From assembly GCA_023853785.1 (NCBI GenBank), contig JAJIRX010000711.1:146786-210785 (forward strand): DNA of 64,000 bases. Direction: 5' to 3'. The notes under the pieces are model-generated. The model searched no databases and was not told the origin of the DNA. It saw only the letters and a program-made list of their open reading frames with translations. Source of the stretch: Psilocybe azurescens (taxonomy: Eukaryota; Basidiomycota; Agaricomycetes; Agaricales; Agrocybaceae). Numbering within the stretch: position 1 is the first letter of the stretch; each line of letters begins with the position of its first letter. The position numbers and the translations under genes were made by a program. Below, piece by piece: positions 58,796 to 64,000 of the stretch.

Positions 58796-60975
58796 TAGTC
58801 ACGATAGCGCCACACCCACACACCTCCCTTTGTGCCCACACCCACAACCACCTGGCCATTCATACCCACAGCGCAATTCTCCAACGTCTCGCCGCCTAAA
58901 TGTCTCCTGTCAAATACTAATCGTGCGGCAGTTTATACCCGGTGGAGTGATTTCCACCCCTTTCGCGCCGACAGGCTCATCGTTGACTTCATCTTCAAAT
59001 ATAGCCTCCTCAGCGTCGTCGTCGTCATCTTCTCCTTCTGCGGTGTTTGCTCCTGCAAGATGTAATCGCCCGGCAGCGTCAGCTAGAGAAGTCCTATTTC
59101 CAGTACGGACCTCTGGATCTCCCAGGAGTTTCTTCTCCGTTTTACATTGAAATGGAGGGCGCGGTCGTGATTGCATGTATGTCACAGGTAGCAAGCTGAT
59201 TGATGTTTCTCCAGGATACAGGTATGATATAAGAGGGTCGTGGGTTTGAGATTGGAAAAGGCTGAGGCTGGGGCTATATACTGATTAGGCACATCGGGAA
59301 ATCTATGGATTGAAACTATCTTGAGAGATCCTGCATCGTTGATATGTCAGATTTTTACATTTGTTGACAGAGTAGGTAGGGCTATTTTACCACTTTCTTG
59401 ATAATCCTGTGTGTAAAATAGGTGTTAGTAATAGATTGGCATACACACTAGTAAAAACCTACCAATGAGCAACCTCTGAAGCCATGGGTGTTTCGTTCAT
59501 GTCCTGCAGGAAAGAATCGATCCAGGCCGAGCCATCGCCACACAATTAGTTCTCCCGCTTCGAGGTATGTTGTTTTGTCGTCTGTCTTATCCGGAAATCG
59601 GCGCATTATCGCAGGCGCGCTGTGGGTCAGCAAGAGGTCGCTGTCTAGCCTGATGGTTTCCGGTCAGCATTTGCCAACAATAAGTGGTGAGTTCACGTAC
59701 CATGAAATCGATAGGACACGAGATTTATGTACCATACTGCTGCTGAGCAATGGTTTATCCTCCCTATTAATCTCAGTCTCTGAGGTAGACCTCACAGGCC
59801 ATATCTTTACTGTTCTATCCATCTAAGCAGAAGATGAGGTGCGGCATTAGAACAACGTGTTGAAAATAGGCTTACTCCGCAAGTGGCGAGGAGTGGGTGG
59901 GTCGGGTGGAAAGCCTGCACGAGTGCTCGTCAGGGACCTCTGCAACGTGCGTTACATTAAATTGTCTTACGGAAGCTAGGACTGCAGAGTTGTGACCCGC
60001 CGATCTTCCACCTAATAAAACAGAAACACATCTGCCCGTACCGCCTCCTTCACGCTCGCCGGTTCCTTGAAGCACTGAGAAGGGCAGGCGAAGCCCATGC
60101 GCTGCTCCTGCTAAACTGGGCCCTTTGCCTGGTGGCCATGGAGGATTCGGGACTCCCGACCACGACCATTTATCATTCTTGTTGCTACCCATGGGGAGCA
60201 TCTCAAATGTTGCAGGAAGACCAAGGTCGTATATCCGAGTTGTAAAATCCCTCGATGTTGTACAAAAGAGGTGTGGAGTAGTCGGGTGAACAGAGATAGA
60301 AGTTATCGCCTGGAAATTGTCAGCCCTTCGATTACACAAGATAAAGTGATTGACTTACACCACCATGGCCGCGAATACATCCAGAGATGCCCTTTGGACG
60401 ACACTATAGATAAAGATCAAACTCCCTCGCGAAAATATGACAAGAGGGTGGTAAGGTGCCTCCTTTGCCAGACCCCATGCAACACACATCTTATCAGCAG
60501 CCAGAACTTTTTGCTTATCCTGGTAGACAGAATTATAGACCCCACGTAATATCAAGACCTTTGAATGGACAAAGTAGCGACTTACCTTAAGAATCGTACA
60601 CAACGGCTGTTGTACCTTATGTGTAAAGCAAATATATAGATTAAAGTCTGAGCCAACCGCAACAGAGTCCCAGAACTCAAGAGACGACTTCTTTCTTCCA
60701 TTTCGTGACGTTTTCTTCGATATTGAGGGCGCCTCCCCATAGCTTGGACAAGGATTCATCATCCCATGGAAATATAGCTAGACTGTGAAGGGAAAGATCG
60801 CTGCCATCATCAAGCTAAATAGTCGACTATTATATTCATTGTAAAGCTGTTACTAAGAAAGTTGATACCGACAAGTAATTTCCTAACAAGTTTGAAGGGC
60901 GGAGGTGTTTCTGGATCTTTGTTCCACCAGGGCACCCGTTCCTCCCCTTCGGCTGGTTTACGTTCAAGTGGTCAT
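58796..60975 (-). CDS. WD40 protein, EED/ESC-like (possible PRC2 subunit)
   Basis: WD40-type exons: SLEFWDSVAVGSDFNLYICF, CVAWGLAKEAPYHPLVIFSR, ITSISVHPTTPHLFCTTSRD, FTTRIYDLGLPATF, NPPWPPGKGPSLAGAAHGLR, GRCVSVLLGGRSAGHNSAVL, LLTHSAPAIMRRFPDKTDD and GELIVWRWLGLDRFFPAGHE. The last blade, near the C-terminus, reads GQVVVGVGTKGGVWVWRYRD. The TSRDFTTRIYDL blade and the RCVSVLLGGRSAGH element resemble fungal EED homologues, which read H3K27me3 in Polycomb complex 2. An acidic insert (AEGEDDDDDAEEAIFEDEVN) lies before the last blade. The first exon is uncertain: ERKPAEGEERVPWWNKDPET is open, but the nearest ATG (60975) is out of phase. A different WD40 family cannot be excluded. Confidence 0.62.
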
Positions 60976-61171
60976 TGTAGTGAACTCGGGGCATTTCATG
61001 AAATTCATAAGCAAAGAGAAAATATGTCCCAGGTGAAACGGACGAAGCAGATGATGGTTTGTGTTCAAAGTCGCCGTACCCGCGTCAGTGAGTTCACCGT
61101 CCAAAAAGGCAGTTGATCACAGTTGCATAACCCGTTGGCCAATCCGCTCGCCTCCGTTCGAAAAAGCCACC

Positions 61172-61756
61172 ATGTCAGAAGAAGCAGAAGTCAACACACC
61201 GGCGTTCGAGCCCAAGTCGTCAATCCAGGAAGCCTCGCGCATTGGCATGCAAGCGGCTGTAGTTGGTCTCGTTCTCAGCTCGGTCCAAAATGCCCTGGGT
61301 ACGCACTCTCATGGCGCGATGGGTGTGGTGACAAGAACTGGGGGGCACCATTGGGTTCTTCGGTACGTCCTGGACCCTAGTTCATCCCAGTGAAATCGTC
61401 GAATTGAATCATAAACAGCTGCCATGGGAGCCGCTTTCAAATTCACAGAAACCTACGTCGCTAATGAGCGACAGAAGCACGATGCACTGAACGGAGCTGC
61501 TGGTGGCTGCGCCGCTGGTTTTGGCCGGTGTAAGATGTGAGTGGAATAGCGAGACTCTTGACTTCCATACAGCTTATTCCTTTCTCTAGCGCGCTCACTT
61601 CCAATGGCAATCGGTGGTTGCGCCTTTCTAGGTGCCGCTATTGGCACATTCGACTATACAGGACAACTGAGTGGATCGACGGAAACGAAGGACGAGAGGA
61701 GAAAGAGATTCTTCAAATCCACACCACCACCACTCGTAGAAGCCGCATCAGAGTAG
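61172..61756 (+). CDS. NADH:ubiquinone oxidoreductase subunit NDUFA11/B14.7-like (Tim17 family)
   Basis: A protein of about 150 residues: MSEEAEVNTPAFEPKSSIQE, ASRIGMQAAVVGLVLSSVQN, TIGFF, AAMGAAFKFTETYVANERQK, HDALNGAAGGCAAGFG, then LPMAIGGCAFLGAAIGTFDY and a charged tail ending EAASE. Glycine-rich paired helices (GGCAAGF, GGCAFLGAAIGTFDY) belong to the Tim17/22/23-like fold, and the layout fits the fungal 21.3 kDa complex I subunit, human NDUFA11. It sits in the inner mitochondrial membrane. The second intron uses the GTAAGA donor just after GFGR. A G run (61340-61345) has six bases where five keep the frame. Confidence 0.83.
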
Positions 61757-61977
61757 AATTGACCCATTCTAAAAATCCATTTACTTTCTAAGACTCGATT
61801 GTGCGAAAATGGAAATATATATCAGGTAAATGGCAACTACAAGTGCGACTATTACTGTGCAAGCATTTCCAGTTAAATATGTAAATAATGTATTCGAGGA
61901 GGCAGGCATTCACGAAGGTAATGACAGTATGGTACAGGTTAGTTGTAGGAGGGATGTCCACTTTCATGGTTGTATCG

Positions 61978-64000
61978 TCATGGATTATTCTCCATAATCT
62001 CGGCATAGCGCCGTTGGACTTCGTCGTAGTGTTTCTGATAAAAGTCTTGCCAATTTCGTTCCGTCTGACAAGGATACTGCGACAAACGACGCCTTATGAG
62101 GAACACTCCGAAGTGAAGATATGAGAAGGAGCATACCGTCGACCCCAGTCTGGCCCAGACATCATCTTCCTGCTCCGTTTCGTCTGTTTGAACAAAAACT
62201 GAGAAATAACATTGAGGTCGTCTTCCTCGAGCAGCTTGAATTCTTCCTCGGAAAGTCCGTTGTGAGTGTCAGGATTGGAACTCCCATTAGATTGTGCGAA
62301 TTGGGACGGAATAGATTCCTGAGCCATGGTTTGGGAATGGCCATTATGTGGAACTGAAGCTGCCTCTTCCATACTCACATCAAGATACAGCGGAAGAAGG
62401 GCCAGGCTGGGATAAGCGTTGTGCTTTTCTGAAGGCTATACTGGACCGTTTACGCCATATATCGATGTCCTTTCCCGCACCTTTTGCTATTTGTGTCTTC
62501 CATGACTTCAGAGTGTGTGGTGCAGCTAGGTCCACTTAGCATACATAATCGAGTTATCAACTTCCACTGACCTTCTTATGAACTGCAGTAGCTATAGCGG
62601 TGGTGGATGTCGTATGGTCGCGTTCAAGAAGAACTTCAGCATAATCTGAAGCAAATTTTCTTTCTTCATGAGTGAAGCTGTAACCATTACCCAATAGTCG
62701 TCGTGTATGCTCCGGAGGAATGGGAGGTATGACGTCCGGTCATGTTTGTAGCCTGAGAGGCAGCCTTCTCCTCTGCTTTCCTTAGACCTTCGGCTAGCAT
62801 AGCTTTCTTTGCTGCGTTCTGCGACAACTTGGGCTTCGACGATTGGGATTCCTCTTCCAGTTTGCGCTCTCTTCTGCGCTGGGTCTGACGTTCATTCCTT
62901 TCTAATCGTTTCTCTTCTGCTCTGATAGCCTTTTCGTCATCGTCGGAATCGTCCTTGGCTACCCATAGAGTTTGTTCTCTTGCGTTTTCCGGCGACGATG
63001 CGATCGAATTCATAGTCCGAAGGCGAAAGCAGAGCACCGCGCTCCACACAATCGTGAACATATCTGGATGGGACTGCGGTCTTTCCTGCGAGCTGAGCTG
63101 CCCGCCGGAGAGTAAAGGTCTTTGTTTTTTGTTAGGTAAAGGATCACATAGTCTGCCAGCTCATGATCTTTTTCTATTCTGCCTCCGTTTTTCTTGGTTT
63201 CCTTATAAGCCTACAAGTAGCGAGTATTTAGAGTGAAGGTAGTACCTTGATAGCATCCACAACATTACGACGATTATGATTTTTGAACGAAGAACGACAG
63301 TGGTCGACCAGTTTTGGTGAATATTTTCCCTGTCGAAAGTCCAGAATCCGACTCAGTCGGTTTGCTGAGCTTGGTGTCGCTGTTCATATACGGTGAAGCA
63401 GAAATCTTACGACGCTTTGAAGACGAGGTGAGGATTCTCTTTGTTTACCTTTCTTTTTCATCATATGAGGAGGCGGCGCGTCTGAAAACTCACTCGTCGA
63501 GCGACGATGAGACAATTTCGGGGTACTTCAGGGAACGGCAAGGCTTGTTCTGGTACAGGTGAATGCGTCCCTGGTCGATTGTACATCGGAGATTGCATTT
63601 GCGCGGCAGCAGGAAGCTTGGTGACTATGTCTGCCAAAGCCATTTTAAAAGCGTCTTCGTTGTACTGACCCCAGTTGAACTCATCATCATGTTGTTGAAC
63701 ATTTGCTGGAACAGCATTGGGTTCATCATTGAGTTCATCATGGGGTTCATCATAGCAGATATTTGCATGGGAATTGCATCTGGGCTATTGGATTCACCAT
63801 ATTCATGGCAGGTATTGGGTTGCTAGGCATTGAAGGCTGAGGAACACCTATGGGCGTCATTGATCGACTGTCTGCGGATGAAGTGGAGGCAGCGAGTGGT
63901 GGCACAGAATTTTGTGCGCTCTGTGGGGCTGGGAAGCTAAAGTATATTGATCATACTCGGCACACGAGAGAGCGATGATTTAGGCTCAATGGGCGTATTG
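61978..64000 (-). CDS. BRCT and Myb-like domain protein, Rap1-like, 5' end outside the window
   Basis: The N-terminus is beyond 64000. Visible parts, in order, are a Met/Pro/Asn-rich stretch (VPQPSMPSNPIPAMNMVNP, MMNPMMNSMMNPMLFQQMF), a linker and a BRCT domain (GKIFTKTGRPLSFFVQ, KNGGRIEKDHELADYVILYL, AVPSRYVHDCVERGALLSPS, DYEFD). Next come a basic coiled stretch (EEKRLERNERQTQRRRERKL) and a Myb-like domain (GYSFTHEERKFASDYAEVLL, LPHHTLKSWKTQIAKGAGKD). The tail ends RRYAEIMENNP. BRCT followed by a Myb-like HHTLKSWK helix recalls Rap1/TERF2IP telomere proteins. Several one-base slips are present, for example in the Met-rich part and before IPPIPPEHTRRLLGNGYSF. Rap1 identity is inference. Confidence 0.6.

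Overview
The window is nuclear DNA of a filamentous basidiomycete, most likely an agaricomycete. Genes lie close together on both strands. Nearly all are cut by many short GT-AG introns of about 50-65 bp, and the proteins follow basidiomycete versions of known families. I see no tRNA, rRNA, CRISPR or bacterial-type operon. About 31 protein-coding genes and one non-autonomous DNA transposon can be supported.

Layout. 1-0.6 kb: 3' end of a protein-kinase-like gene. 0.9-11.3 kb: metabolic and accessory block with a RidA-family deaminase, an allantoate-permease-type MFS transporter, an RBM39/Rsd1-type splicing factor, a cytosolic KARI-like protein with altered catalytic positions, an L-rhamnose-dehydrogenase-like SDR and a cupin. 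11.6-19 kb: PEX16, a coiled-coil protein of unknown function, a CorA-type cation channel and RRP36. 19.4-24.3 kb: a large multi-pass membrane protein of unknown function. 24.5-31.1 kb: a DUF2235 (Tle1-like) hydrolase, NUS1 and STN1. 31.5-45.1 kb: SEC17, PCM1/AGM1, DUG3, ICE2, MOCS2B, IRC3 and a fused pseudouridine-5'-phosphate glycosidase/kinase. 45.1-47.1 kb: AT-rich gap holding a 690-bp pogo-like element with TA target duplication. 47.1-55 kb: ADP/ATP carrier, SIZ/PIAS SUMO ligase, NudC and ESF1. 55.4-56.4 kb: a secreted precursor made of twelve 23-residue repeats separated by KR/RR sites. 57-64 kb: a Pro/His-rich protein, an EED-like WD40 protein, complex I subunit NDUFA11 and the 3' part of a BRCT/Myb-like (Rap1-like) gene.

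Most of these are unrelated housekeeping genes: ribosome biogenesis (RRP36, ESF1), telomere and chromatin (STN1, EED-like, Rap1-like), ER and peroxisome (NUS1, ICE2, PEX16), and mitochondria (AAC, IRC3, NDUFA11, pseudouridine catabolism). The most interesting locus is the Kex2-type repeat precursor at 55.4-56.4 kb, which has a TATA box, a pyrimidine-rich leader and a probable 5'UTR intron.

Caution. At least a dozen genes, including essential ones such as the ADP/ATP carrier, SEC17, ESF1 and PEX16, lose frame by one base, usually in or beside a short homopolymer. I read these mainly as sequence errors, not pseudogenes. Coordinates run from the first to the last coding base and include introns.
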